Below are positions 18,101 to 25,695 of a stretch of DNA of 41,349 nt, piece after piece. The position numbers were made by a program, and so were the translations under genes. The DNA comes from a virus: positions 1-41,349 of IMG/VR virus record IMGVR_UViG_3300020377_000013; one strand, given 5' to 3'. Within the stretch, counting starts at the first letter, position 1, and each line of letters begins with the position of its first letter. The notes below the pieces were generated by a model, which was not told the origin of the DNA, searched no databases, and worked only from the letters and a program-made list of their open reading frames with translations.

Positions 18101-19212
18101 AACAGGTGGTTGAAGAAAGAATTGGTACACGAGTTGTACAAGTTGCTTTACTACCTTTTATTAGAGCTAGAATCATAAGCATTAGAGCACAAGGTTTACG
18201 ACCTAACAGTAATGTGTATTTGTTTATGGATGGGAAACCTATGGCTAACTACGTAAGAGAAGCTACGTTCCAAAGATATTCATCTACAACAAAAGATTAC
18301 GGTAACACTTTACGAAATTCTAATACACATCCTGATGGAGCTGGTATACTGACAACAGACAACTCGGGTAAAGTTGATATATCTTTTATGGTTCCAAATA
18401 ATAATACACATCAATTTAGATCTGGTTCACATGAGATTAAAATATTAGATATTAATGTAGATAATGAAAAGAAATCAGGTACAGTTGCTCGAGCAATATA
18501 CACAGCTCAAGGCTTACTAGATACAATTCAACATGATGTTAAATCAACACGTATGCTAGAGATTGAAGGATCTAAGTCTTCGGTCACTGCGCCGGCGCCA
18601 GCACGATCAAGAAGTAATGATGGTGGTAGAAACTCTTCTGGTGGTGGAGGTTCAGGTGGATCGGGTGGATCTTCAGGATCTTCAAGCGGCGGAAGCGGTG
18701 GATACTGGTCAACTAAATATATTAACGAAGCTGGTCAAAGAGTTTATAAATGGAATGGGCCTGGTAACAAAGCTGATACTTTGGATCCACACAAAGGTAG
18801 AATGCCAAACTTTAATAAACCAACACGTAATCCAGATAAAGCCGGGTCAATGTCACCAGCTCCAGCTGCACAGAAAATTGTATGTACAGAAATGTATAGA
18901 CAAACACAACTGGCAGATTGGGCAAAGGCTATGAAGATTTGGGATACATATCAACGTAGGCATCTTACTCCATACCACGAAATTGGTTATCACTGGTTGT
19001 TTAAACCATATGTAAGAGGTATGCAGCAAAGTGGATTGCTTACAAAACTTGGTGCTTACTTAGCTGAAGAAAGAACTAAACACCTTAAGCATGTTTTAAC
19101 ACGAGGTAAAGCTAAAGATAGTATCGTAGGTAATGTATGGTGTAAAGTTATACATCCAGTCGTTCATGTTGCTGGTAGAATTAAAACAAAAATTTATGGA
19201 GAATCTGAGTAA
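15127..19212 (+). CDS. Giant DUF4815-type virion structural protein with a C-terminal tail module
   Basis: This 1361-residue protein has an N-terminus, ILFNSGRALQARELTQMQT (about 27-45) followed by QVERFGNNIFKEGAVV, that is the hallmark of the DUF4815 family of T4-like marine phages. Large beta-rich regions follow. Near 800-830 there is a helical YMDDINYLEKRIEKLEEI segment that may trimerise, then a repetitive Thr-rich stretch and a conserved VALLPFIRARIISIRAQGL block (about 1010-1028). Residues about 1172-1193 form a Gly/Ser linker. The last 165 residues are a separate module (CTEMYRQTQLADWAKAMKIW...). Position after gp8 suggests an outer baseplate role like T4 gp10 or gp9; that is inference. 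An AAGGAATAGAAG ribosome binding site precedes the ATG. Confidence 0.75.
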   Translation: MATVYTDTLFDTKYKDDFADSDGYYRILFNSGRALQARELTQMQTIIQKQVERFGNNIFKEGAVVKPGGLNIDTAYEFVKLDPTSTGTGATVGEIITGATSGLKAEVLERLDAEAGDPVTYYIRYVNTTSASAGPNTPRFSAGESLGAGRVVQIINTDINPAVGRGTRITVGESIYFTQGFFVYTEKQAAIIAKYDDAPNTNVGFKITQQVFSVDDDLQLYDNQGTSINTTAPGADRYCIKLLLTSDETVDSDENFIHVATIRDGAVFTAVSAQQDQAFNIPRDMIATRIKENSGDYIVKPFRITFEEDSQDTHLLLKASDGIVVVDGYRSARFAPTDLRVAKPTTDIEIEGEFMPVDFGHFVDVAAGQVKGGPDITTLARQNIRTGLNYGGSTIGTVRVRAIRENGLNYRYYLFDLRMNAGQNFRDARSIGTNSTNYFNPTISGSNAQIEDPLNHTLIYQTLSPRPRVLDPQSMEVQILRQGTSDGSGNFTVSIPTNYVLNNTSDWLIMHDSGQADNSSLGGITAGSNTTTITGLPPSTPIKAYVYGSTSAPVVRAKTLAKNQTVTTTITTDPVTGEKYIDLGQPDGYRVRRVSLNDSDGADVSHKFTFDDGQRDNFYGLARMVLNDGQAAPAGNVYVKFDHFNHGAGNFFAVNSYTGVVDYEDIPSHTSMSGQRINLRDAYDFRPVMNSGGSFTEANLSYLPVPTDLIISDNTYYLSKAFKLIIDKEANLDIVPGEVSFDPPYPTAPEGTLPLYNFKFNPNTLDEEDITVQKIDHQRYTMDDINYLEKRIEKLEEITSLSMLEMQTNNFEVLDSAGLNRTKSGFFVDNFTTHLLSETTNLYYRASIDASEGILRPTFTEDNLRLIYDSDNSTGVVKKGDNLYLQFTEENYITQPFATKAVKINPYSSTVYTGNMTVSPASDEWRDTNTLARNVIDGGTKLSTNTAANWNNWEWNWGGKDLEDLRVGDQTNTISRTSGRTTTKTVNKVIREQVVEERIGTRVVQVALLPFIRARIISIRAQGLRPNSNVYLFMDGKPMANYVREATFQRYSSTTKDYGNTLRNSNTHPDGAGILTTDNSGKVDISFMVPNNNTHQFRSGSHEIKILDINVDNEKKSGTVARAIYTAQGLLDTIQHDVKSTRMLEIEGSKSSVTAPAPARSRSNDGGRNSSGGGGSGGSGGSSGSSSGGSGGYWSTKYINEAGQRVYKWNGPGNKADTLDPHKGRMPNFNKPTRNPDKAGSMSPAPAAQKIVCTEMYRQTQLADWAKAMKIWDTYQRRHLTPYHEIGYHWLFKPYVRGMQQSGLLTKLGAYLAEERTKHLKHVLTRGKAKDSIVGNVWCKVIHPVVHVAGRIKTKIYGESE

Positions 19213-20795
19213 TGTCATTAAATTCATTAGGTTATAAGTTAGGCAAAAGTCCTATTGCTCAATCATTCTACGTAGATGATGCCAAAGGTATATTTGCTAC
19301 CAAAATACAATTATACTTTAAATCAACGTTTGTAGCTACAGCTGATTTACAATTACCAATTAACATTCACCTCAGGCCTATGAGAAATGGTATGCCTTCT
19401 GATGTTGAAATAATACCAGGTTCTTCGGTTTATGTTGATTATAACTTTGTTAATACATCTGCTGATGGATCTGCTGTAACTAATTTTACTTTTGATGAGC
19501 CTATCTTTCTTAGTGGATTGACTGACTATGCAATAGTAGTTTATGCAGAAACTCCAGAATATGAAATATTTCTAGCTGAAATAGATGAAACAGTTGTAGG
19601 TTCAGCATCAGCGCGTGTTAATTTAAATCCTAATACTGGTACTGTGTTTTACTCTCAAAATGGTGCAACCTTTACGCCTAACCAGAAACAAGATTTAAAA
19701 TTTAATGTTGTAAGAGCTAAGTTTAATACCGGAACTGGTACAGTACGACTGAAGAATGCTTCAGTACCTAGACAACTGTTGAATAGAAATTCTATTCGTA
19801 CATTCGAAGGTGATAGTGATGTAAGAGTACATACAATAAATCACGGTTTACAAGTAAATGACACAGTTTCTATTGTAGGTTCTACTGCAGTAGGTGGCTT
19901 TACCGCTAATCAAATTAACGGCGATCATACAATTACAAAGATTGATGCAGGTGGATTTGAGTTTAAAATCAATGGCACTGCTGACTCAGATGAAGTTGGT
20001 GGTGGTGATAATATTTTATCAACTAAAAATATTCCTTATTCTTTAATCTGGCCAAACATGGCAACTATGAAACCAACCGGCACGGCTATATCTGCAGCTT
20101 TTAAAGGCACATCTGGTAAATCATTTGCGGGTGTAGAAACGCCGTACAATGTAGATGCAGCTTTTACTGCAGTTAACTTAAATAAAAACAATATTGCTTT
20201 AGATAGAAATTATGTTATTGCAGCAGATTCTATTGCTGACGCAGAGATTGCGGTTGGTGCTAGCACTGCAGAATTAGAAATGACTATTGGATCTGTAGAC
20301 AACTTTGTTTCTCCTGTTATTGATTTACAAAGATCCTCATTAACTCTAGTCGATAATGTTATCGATAAACAAGATTCAGCTGCAACAAGTGGATTCAATG
20401 TTCCTATGAACTTTGTACCTGAAACACAATCACGTGGTGGATCATCAGCTGCTAAGCATATTACAACAGTAACAACCTTAGCGCAGTCTGCAGTTGGTTT
20501 AAAGGTATTGTTAACTGCCAACAGACCTAAAGAATCAGATATCGATTTATACTGGAGGGTTTCTACTGAAAATGATTTAATCAATACAGTTGATTGGACA
20601 TACGTTGCTCCTGAATTATCGAATCCATCTGATGAAAACACAGCAGTATTTAGAGAATACGAATATTTAATTGGTGGTAAAGGTGGGCAGTTAGATGCAT
20701 TCATTAAATTCCAATTAAAAATTGTTATGACTTCTACTAACTCTGCTAAAGTGCCAATGATTAAGGATTTAAGAGCTATAGCATTGAGTGTATAA
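19212..20795 (+). CDS. Virion structural protein, peripheral baseplate
   Basis: This 527-residue protein is of a family I recognise only as a conserved structural protein of marine T4-like phages. The N-terminal domain has the pattern SPIAQSFYVDDAKGIFATKI (about 13-32), then INIHLRPMRNGMPSDVEIIP and LTDYAIVVYAETPEYEIF. This looks like a jelly-roll-type beta fold with a repeated structural plan. The second half is beta-rich with hydrophobic strands and no enzyme motif. It is coupled to the preceding giant protein by a TAATG junction and to the next small gene in the same way, so they are probably made together and meet in the outer baseplate. Confidence 0.65.
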   Translation: MSLNSLGYKLGKSPIAQSFYVDDAKGIFATKIQLYFKSTFVATADLQLPINIHLRPMRNGMPSDVEIIPGSSVYVDYNFVNTSADGSAVTNFTFDEPIFLSGLTDYAIVVYAETPEYEIFLAEIDETVVGSASARVNLNPNTGTVFYSQNGATFTPNQKQDLKFNVVRAKFNTGTGTVRLKNASVPRQLLNRNSIRTFEGDSDVRVHTINHGLQVNDTVSIVGSTAVGGFTANQINGDHTITKIDAGGFEFKINGTADSDEVGGGDNILSTKNIPYSLIWPNMATMKPTGTAISAAFKGTSGKSFAGVETPYNVDAAFTAVNLNKNNIALDRNYVIAADSIADAEIAVGASTAELEMTIGSVDNFVSPVIDLQRSSLTLVDNVIDKQDSAATSGFNVPMNFVPETQSRGGSSAAKHITTVTTLAQSAVGLKVLLTANRPKESDIDLYWRVSTENDLINTVDWTYVAPELSNPSDENTAVFREYEYLIGGKGGQLDAFIKFQLKIVMTSTNSAKVPMIKDLRAIALSV

Positions 20796-20995
20796 TGGAA
20801 TATAAAAAAGTTGAAGGCCTACACGGTTTAGTAAAAAATGAGAATGGTGTTGTCCTTAACACCAATGAAGAAGAAGTTAGAGCCGCGCGGGCACGGAAGC
20901 GAGCACAAAGAAAAAAAGCACGAGAGTTTGAAGATCTAAAACAAGATGTTAGTGATCTTAAAAGACTGATGGAACAGATTATTGAGAGAATGTAA
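20795..20995 (+). CDS. Small conserved protein with C-terminal coiled coil
   Basis: This 66-residue protein has an N-terminal part VEGLHGLVKNENGVVLNTNE, a strongly basic middle (ARARKRAQRKKAREFE, about 30-45) and a heptad-like end EDLKQDVSDLKRLMEQII consistent with a coiled coil. It is real rather than a spurious small frame: TAATG junctions on both sides, and a pattern I recall as a conserved small protein next to structural genes in marine T4-like phages. The role is unknown. A coiled-coil connector or assembly factor for a neighbouring fibre is a reasonable guess, but nothing in the sequence proves it. Confidence 0.6.
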   Translation: MEYKKVEGLHGLVKNENGVVLNTNEEEVRAARARKRAQRKKAREFEDLKQDVSDLKRLMEQIIERM

Positions 20996-21726
20996 TGTCA
21001 CGTAAGATTACTGTCCAAAAAACAAATACACTTAATGTCTGGCATCAGAAGACTAATACTATGTCAGGTTATGTAGGTGACTTAGATAATTTGGACCCGT
21101 ATTTTCAAGCACCTTTTGGATTCTCTACACCTCAAGATTCGAATATAGTTGATGCTGTTGGAACTATTGGAGGTAAACTTGATAAAATAGAATGTTATTT
21201 GTATGAACCCGTACTACCACATGATTCAGATAAATGTATCATTGGAAAGATAACAGCAAACCTAGGTGTAGACTCAGGTTATATACAAAAGCTTGACGTA
21301 CAGCAACTATGGAATTATGATTCTGCATTAGTAGGACCTCGTAATCCAGACAGCGATTATACATTCTACGGTGACTCACCTGGCACAGCCGATTTTGATT
21401 TTAATGCAGATAGTGTACATATAAAACGTTTATATGTTCCTAATGCAGATTTCATTGATAGTGCACAGATTTATAAAATATTAACAGTACACGAATGGAC
21501 AATGGATTCTGGTGATGACACCGGGTTTAATGCTGGCAAAGCAACCTTTAATGAGTATGTCAATATAAATACGTTACATATGGATAGTCAATCGGTCCAC
21601 ATTATAAGACCGTTTTATATTAATAGAAATGATGGGGTGAAAGCAAATGCATATTTTGGAGCGCATCTATTTGATTCAGAAGAAGGTCACATGGCTCTAG
21701 TAGATCCAGACTTCACACTGTCGTAA
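20995..21726 (+). CDS. Fibre-like structural protein (paralogue of the next gene)
   Basis: This 243-residue protein opens with MSRKITVQKTNTLNVWHQKT and NTMSGYVGDLDNLD, and the next gene opens in the same way (MARKIVVDF... NVMSDYIGDLDDLD). The middle and end hold several DSx-strand repeats (NADSVHIKRLYVPNADF, MDSQSVHIIRPFYINRN), as in beta-helical or beta-prism fibre shafts. The gene lies in a run of structural genes joined by TAATG junctions. It probably forms a short tail fibre or collar-like attachment. Function is inferred only from composition, paralogy and neighbours. Confidence 0.6.
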   Translation: MSRKITVQKTNTLNVWHQKTNTMSGYVGDLDNLDPYFQAPFGFSTPQDSNIVDAVGTIGGKLDKIECYLYEPVLPHDSDKCIIGKITANLGVDSGYIQKLDVQQLWNYDSALVGPRNPDSDYTFYGDSPGTADFDFNADSVHIKRLYVPNADFIDSAQIYKILTVHEWTMDSGDDTGFNAGKATFNEYVNINTLHMDSQSVHIIRPFYINRNDGVKANAYFGAHLFDSEEGHMALVDPDFTLS

Positions 21727-21736
21727 GGAAAAGTAA

Positions 21737-22306
21737 ATGGCACGTAAAATAGTAGTAGATTTCGTTGATGCGGTTGGTACATTCATGGCCAAAACAAATG
21801 TCATGTCTGACTATATCGGAGACCTTGACGACTTAGATTCAGAGTTTGCTCAAAACTTTGCAGACTCAAATGTAGTAAGTGCTCTTAATCATTTAGTTGG
21901 CATGATTGATTCAATTAATGATAGACTGTTTAGTGACTCTGATCACTGGCAATTAAGAGGATTAAAGGCTGACTCTGCAGATTTTAAAAGATTAAGAGTT
22001 GGTATGTTGCATGCTGACAGTGCAACTATAGATTCAGCAGAAATAAGAAACTTAACAGCTGAACATCTTACTATTGACAGTGCTACAATTCGAAGACTAG
22101 AAGTTGCAGAAGCAATAATTGATTCTGCTTACATTGATTCTGCTACGATAGATCATGCATATATCACTAACTTTCATTTCAATGATTCTGATGAAGTAGA
22201 AAAAGAATTAGATCACATGAAATTACTTACTATTAAGGAGGAAAGTGGTGGTGTTGTATTGGCTGGATATTTCATGTCAACAGACTCGGCAGCAGGTACA
22301 CCATAA
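21737..22306 (+). CDS. Fibre-like structural protein with DSA-type beta repeats
   Basis: This 189-residue paralogue of the preceding gene shares the GDLDxLD N-terminus. Residues about 78-150 are a run of strand repeats with the period of a beta-helix: ADSADFKRLRVGMLHADSAT, IDSAEIRNLTAEHLTIDSAT, IRRLEVAEAIIDSAYIDSAT. Each repeat has an Asp-Ser-Ala/Thr turn and a hydrophobic strand, which suggests a compact parallel helix or trimeric shaft. It has its own AAGGAAAAG ribosome binding site 11 bases after the upstream stop. It is likely a virion fibre or spacer. A small number of DSA turns reappear in the large fibres downstream. Confidence 0.6.
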   Translation: MARKIVVDFVDAVGTFMAKTNVMSDYIGDLDDLDSEFAQNFADSNVVSALNHLVGMIDSINDRLFSDSDHWQLRGLKADSADFKRLRVGMLHADSATIDSAEIRNLTAEHLTIDSATIRRLEVAEAIIDSAYIDSATIDHAYITNFHFNDSDEVEKELDHMKLLTIKEESGGVVLAGYFMSTDSAAGTP

Positions 22307-23358
22307 TGGCCGTAAGATTACCTTTATTAACGCAAGATGATGAAGCGATAAAAGAATGGACCAATGCCGATAGGGATCAGGTCTTCAAAAGAATCGCTTA
22401 TTGTTATGCAAACAATCCTTCAGTAGCTTTATCAGTTGTAGCTAGTAACGGAAACATTTCACCCGTTATGAATGATACACGCATGCAATCAGGTACAGCT
22501 CATACGTCAGTTGGTAACCAAAATACAACCAATGACGGTGATGCAGAATACGTGCAAGAATCCTCTACAGGAGAACCAACTTCAAGAACTGAAGCAACGT
22601 ATGATAAGATACACGAAACTACATCCAATCCAAATTTAAACTGGGGTCAAACATCTTATCCTGGTAATTTCGAAATTCCTTCTGGACCTAAGCCTGTTTA
22701 CTATGAAGGTAGAACTACTGGTAATCCTGGAACTAATGGTGGATATTCGATTAGGGAAATGGCATTTCAAGATATTTTAGATACATTTATTACTCCAGTT
22801 GTTACGCATATAGAAACTGGAAACGCAGGTGTATTTTGTGGTGGTGCATTTTTTATTAGTACAGCTACTACTCTCTCAAACTGTACTAACTTAGGTACTG
22901 TGTATACCGACACTATATCTGATGTAAATACATTTGACGCTGGTTCAATTGGAACATCTGGTACTGTACAGACTGGTATTGCTACAGGTGGTGTTGATTA
23001 TCAATTATTTAAAAATGACGGTGTTGAAGAAACATATCGTCTACCTCTGGTTATAGATTACACTTCGAATGGTGTAAATGATCCAGCCGGTTTAAGAGAG
23101 ATGACTCAAACAGAATTTCAAGCTTTCTTTTGTCCTTTAATAAGACAACAGATATATAATGGTACAGGCAATACATTACGTTATAATATAAATGGCAGCG
23201 GTACTACTAAAGGTTCTGCAATGACTGATACAAGATTAGATGGTTCAGGGACATGGAATAAAAGATTTGTTAATGCAAACGATTATAGATCACAAGAATT
23301 TCCTAATGGAACTAGACAAACGGTAGAAACTTGGACACTTAAAGTAGAGAGAACTTAA
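22306..23358 (+). CDS. Virion structural protein (conserved in marine T4-like phages)
   Basis: This 350-residue protein begins with MAVRLPLLTQDDEAIKEWTN and has a helical segment DRDQVFKRIAYCYANNPSVA (about 23-42). The middle is rich in Thr, Gly and Asn (about 60-150). A conserved-looking region SIREMAFQDILDTFITPVV (about 147-165) and GVFCGGAFFISTATTLS follow. The C-terminus is beta-rich and ends WTLKVERT. I recall this type as a structural protein next to fibre genes in cyanophages. No enzyme motif is visible. It is coupled to the DSA-repeat gene by a TAATG junction and is followed two bases later by the 156-residue gene. Confidence 0.6.
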   Translation: MAVRLPLLTQDDEAIKEWTNADRDQVFKRIAYCYANNPSVALSVVASNGNISPVMNDTRMQSGTAHTSVGNQNTTNDGDAEYVQESSTGEPTSRTEATYDKIHETTSNPNLNWGQTSYPGNFEIPSGPKPVYYEGRTTGNPGTNGGYSIREMAFQDILDTFITPVVTHIETGNAGVFCGGAFFISTATTLSNCTNLGTVYTDTISDVNTFDAGSIGTSGTVQTGIATGGVDYQLFKNDGVEETYRLPLVIDYTSNGVNDPAGLREMTQTEFQAFFCPLIRQQIYNGTGNTLRYNINGSGTTKGSAMTDTRLDGSGTWNKRFVNANDYRSQEFPNGTRQTVETWTLKVERT

Positions 23359-23359
23359 A

Positions 23360-23830
23360 ATGATTGAAGGACACGTTATAGTAGACGCATATTTTACTAA
23401 CGATAAAAGAACACATCTTCAAACCATGTGGCGTGAAGAAAGTACAGGTATTGTTAGGCCACATAATATTAATGTTGAAGAAGACCCTGATCAGTATAAT
23501 AAATTTTTATCTGAATATAACGTATCTGTAGATGATCTTCATGAACGAACATTTTTACGTATAAAAGAAATGCGTGAATCTTATGAGCAACAGATTATTA
23601 AAATTGCTAAAAGAGAAAAACTAATTGAAGATACAGAAAACCAAGATGCCTTCGATGTTTTTACAAATTATTTGTTTAGTAAAAACGCAGATAATGAATC
23701 ATTGTTTAAATTAAAACTTTTGATATTCGAACAAGAACATGTGAAGAATAGCGAAAATCGTGCCTTAAAAGGTAAATTACGAAAAGCCAAAACTATAACC
23801 GAGATTATAGCAAGATATAATGAATTCTAA
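23360..23830 (+). CDS. Conserved hypothetical protein, helical with basic C-terminus
   Basis: This 156-residue protein has a short beta-like N-terminus (IEGHVIVDAYFTNDKRTHLQ) followed by long helices with many charged residues. It contains ERTFLRIKEMRESYEQQIIK (about 64-83) and a basic ending LKGKLRKAKTITEIIARYNE. The ending FKLKLLIFEQEHVKNSENRA seems familiar from conserved small proteins near tail genes of marine T4-like phages. No catalytic motif or membrane segment is visible, so it is probably cytosolic, perhaps an assembly factor. It is the last gene before the enzyme cassette, only three bases from the first radical SAM gene, so it is unclear whether it belongs to the tail set or the cassette. 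Confidence 0.55.
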   Translation: MIEGHVIVDAYFTNDKRTHLQTMWREESTGIVRPHNINVEEDPDQYNKFLSEYNVSVDDLHERTFLRIKEMRESYEQQIIKIAKREKLIEDTENQDAFDVFTNYLFSKNADNESLFKLKLLIFEQEHVKNSENRALKGKLRKAKTITEIIARYNEF

Positions 23831-23833
23831 TAT

Positions 23834-24943
23834 ATGCTTTATGATATCCGTAAAAGGTTTCAATTCCATATTGAATTGACCGATGAATGTAATGCTAGAT
23901 GTCCTCAGTGTTCTAGAAATTGTATAGTAGATAATGTACTTAGCCCTAGGCCTGACTTAGCAAAGGCTGATATATCGTTTGACGAATATAAAGAAATCTT
24001 TAAAGATTTCAAATATCCTATCAAAAACTTAAACTTTTGTGGCAATTTCGGTGATCCCGTCTATGCTAAAGATATTTATGAAATCATAGAATATTCATGT
24101 ACTGATTTACTAGATAGAGGAAACGGACCGGGTAAAGAGTTTATATACATTCATACAAATGGTGGAATGAGAAAACCTGATTGGTGGGCTAAGTTCGGTG
24201 AAATGCTACATAAGCATTTACCTGATAATCACTTAGTTGTATTTTCAATTGATGGATTGGAAGATACTCATCATCTTTATAGAGTTAATACTCGTTATGA
24301 TAGAGTAGTTGAAAACGCTCGAGCTTTTATTAATGCAGGTGGATTGGCTGAATGGTCATTTATAAGATTTGGTCATAATGAGCATCAAGAAACTGAAGCT
24401 AGAAAAAGATCTAAGGAATACGGCTTTCAAAGTTTTATTCCAATTGATACACACAGGTTTTGGGGAAGAGAAAAACTAAAGTTTACATTTAATAAAAAAC
24501 CTTATGAAATTCTCAGATCATCGTCTAAAGCATCTAATAAAAAGAAAAAACAAGCTACTAACTATAGTGCAGACGTTGAAGGCGCACGAATAAAATCTAA
24601 AAACGAAATAGAATGTAGAGTTTCAAGTTCAACGGGTCGAAATGAGCTTTTTATAGATTGCTTAGGTGATATACATCCATGCTGTTGGATTGGTTCTTAT
24701 GAGTATAGAAAAAAACATTATACAAATGAAGTAGCAGATCCGCATGAAGTTACGCAGCATGAAATATTTAATATGAGAACAATTAGGAATGCTATTAAAG
24801 AAGATTTAAATCATATTATTGAAGATGATTTCTTTCAATATATACTGCCAATGAGTTTTGAAGTTTCGCCATGTAATATATGTGCAAAGCAATGTGGAAA
24901 AACTACAAACGTTAGAACTGATAAAGTGCGAGAAGTGTTATGA
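23834..24943 (+). CDS. Radical SAM enzyme with SPASM-type C-terminal cysteines
   Basis: This 369-residue enzyme has the radical SAM iron-sulphur motif CxxxCxxC at C19, C23 and C26 (TDECNARCPQC). A modified GGE region reads NFCGNFGDPVYA (about 71-82), and a barrel strand reads LVVFSIDGLEDTH (about 134-147). C-terminal cysteines at 261, 276, 283, 284, 347, 350 and 354 look like a SPASM/twitch domain holding auxiliary clusters. Such enzymes abstract hydrogen from peptides, sugars or small molecules to make epimers, cross-links or other changes; the substrate here is unknown. It opens the enzyme cassette with no obvious ribosome binding site or promoter, so it depends on upstream late transcription and translational coupling. 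Its stop overlaps the next start as ATGA. Confidence 0.85.
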   Translation: MLYDIRKRFQFHIELTDECNARCPQCSRNCIVDNVLSPRPDLAKADISFDEYKEIFKDFKYPIKNLNFCGNFGDPVYAKDIYEIIEYSCTDLLDRGNGPGKEFIYIHTNGGMRKPDWWAKFGEMLHKHLPDNHLVVFSIDGLEDTHHLYRVNTRYDRVVENARAFINAGGLAEWSFIRFGHNEHQETEARKRSKEYGFQSFIPIDTHRFWGREKLKFTFNKKPYEILRSSSKASNKKKKQATNYSADVEGARIKSKNEIECRVSSSTGRNELFIDCLGDIHPCCWIGSYEYRKKHYTNEVADPHEVTQHEIFNMRTIRNAIKEDLNHIIEDDFFQYILPMSFEVSPCNICAKQCGKTTNVRTDKVREVL

Positions 24944-25695
24944 TATACAGTAATCAATATGGTGAAGTAGACTTTTGGAATATTCCAGCTATCACAGAAG
25001 ATCCTGAACTTAGTCAAACAAAGAAAGTTGCTGTTACTCTTTCCGGCGGAGTAGACTCTGCATTTGTAATGTTTATGCTTTGTGAAAAAATAAAAGAATT
25101 AAATTTAGATTTACAAGTTCTACCATTTACTGGCGTGGATAAATTAAGGCCTACTAATGAATGGAATGCTAGAGAAATATTATTGTTATTTAAAGAAATG
25201 TTTCCAGAAGTTAATTTTTTAGATCACTATGTCTTTAAATATGATCATGAACCAAATAATACAAACATGAAAAGAAAACAACATGTATTGCATGAACGAA
25301 AGTTATATGCAGAACAAGACGTAAAACTTTGGTTATGTGGTAAATCTGCAAACCCTCCTACAGGCGAACACAAGAAAGATGATTTTTTAGTTACAGCCAG
25401 AGAAGTTGAAAGAGATACAAACTTAGGTGATCATTTTAAAATATTTACTCGCATACAACGTGATGGCGTATACAATAGATGGCTTTACAGACCGTTAGCA
25501 TTTATGCATAAAAAATTTATGGCAGAAGAATATAGAAAAAATAATCTGATGGAAGAACTATTTCCTTTGACTGCATCATGTATTGAGTACGCTGAAAAAA
25601 CTAATAACTTTCTAGGACCATGTAAAAAATGTTGGTGGTGTAAAGAAAAGAAATGGGCTTTTGGTTGTTACGATGGTGGGGCTGTAGATGACTAA
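24940..25695 (+). CDS. PP-loop ATP pyrophosphatase, QueC-like zinc site
   Basis: This 251-residue enzyme has the N-type PP-loop SGGVDS (residues 35-40), which activates a carbonyl or carboxylate with ATP to release pyrophosphate. The C-terminal cysteines C214, C228, C231 and C234 (GPCKKCWWCKEKK, then WAFG) have the spacing and place of the zinc site of QueC, the preQ0 synthase. The rest of the protein is not clearly QueC and no other queuosine gene is in this window, so I call only a QueC-like ATP-dependent amide or thio-forming enzyme. Asparagine-synthase-like amidotransfer to a sugar is the other plausible reading. It is translationally coupled to both radical SAM genes (ATGA before, 8-base overlap after). 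Confidence 0.8.
   Translation: MIYSNQYGEVDFWNIPAITEDPELSQTKKVAVTLSGGVDSAFVMFMLCEKIKELNLDLQVLPFTGVDKLRPTNEWNAREILLLFKEMFPEVNFLDHYVFKYDHEPNNTNMKRKQHVLHERKLYAEQDVKLWLCGKSANPPTGEHKKDDFLVTAREVERDTNLGDHFKIFTRIQRDGVYNRWLYRPLAFMHKKFMAEEYRKNNLMEELFPLTASCIEYAEKTNNFLGPCKKCWWCKEKKWAFGCYDGGAVDD

Noticed and set aside
20210-20704. 164-residue minus-strand open frame inside the 527-residue structural gene
   Set aside because: Antisense to a conserved structural protein with a normal protein-like composition; the antisense product is Ser/Thr-rich without domains, typical of a shadow frame.
23834-25695. A QueE-QueC pair (preQ0 DNA modification) in the cassette
   Set aside because: The first radical SAM protein has C-terminal SPASM-type cysteines and a length unlike QueE, and no FolE, QueD or transglycosylase gene is in the window, so the queuosine reading is not supported here.
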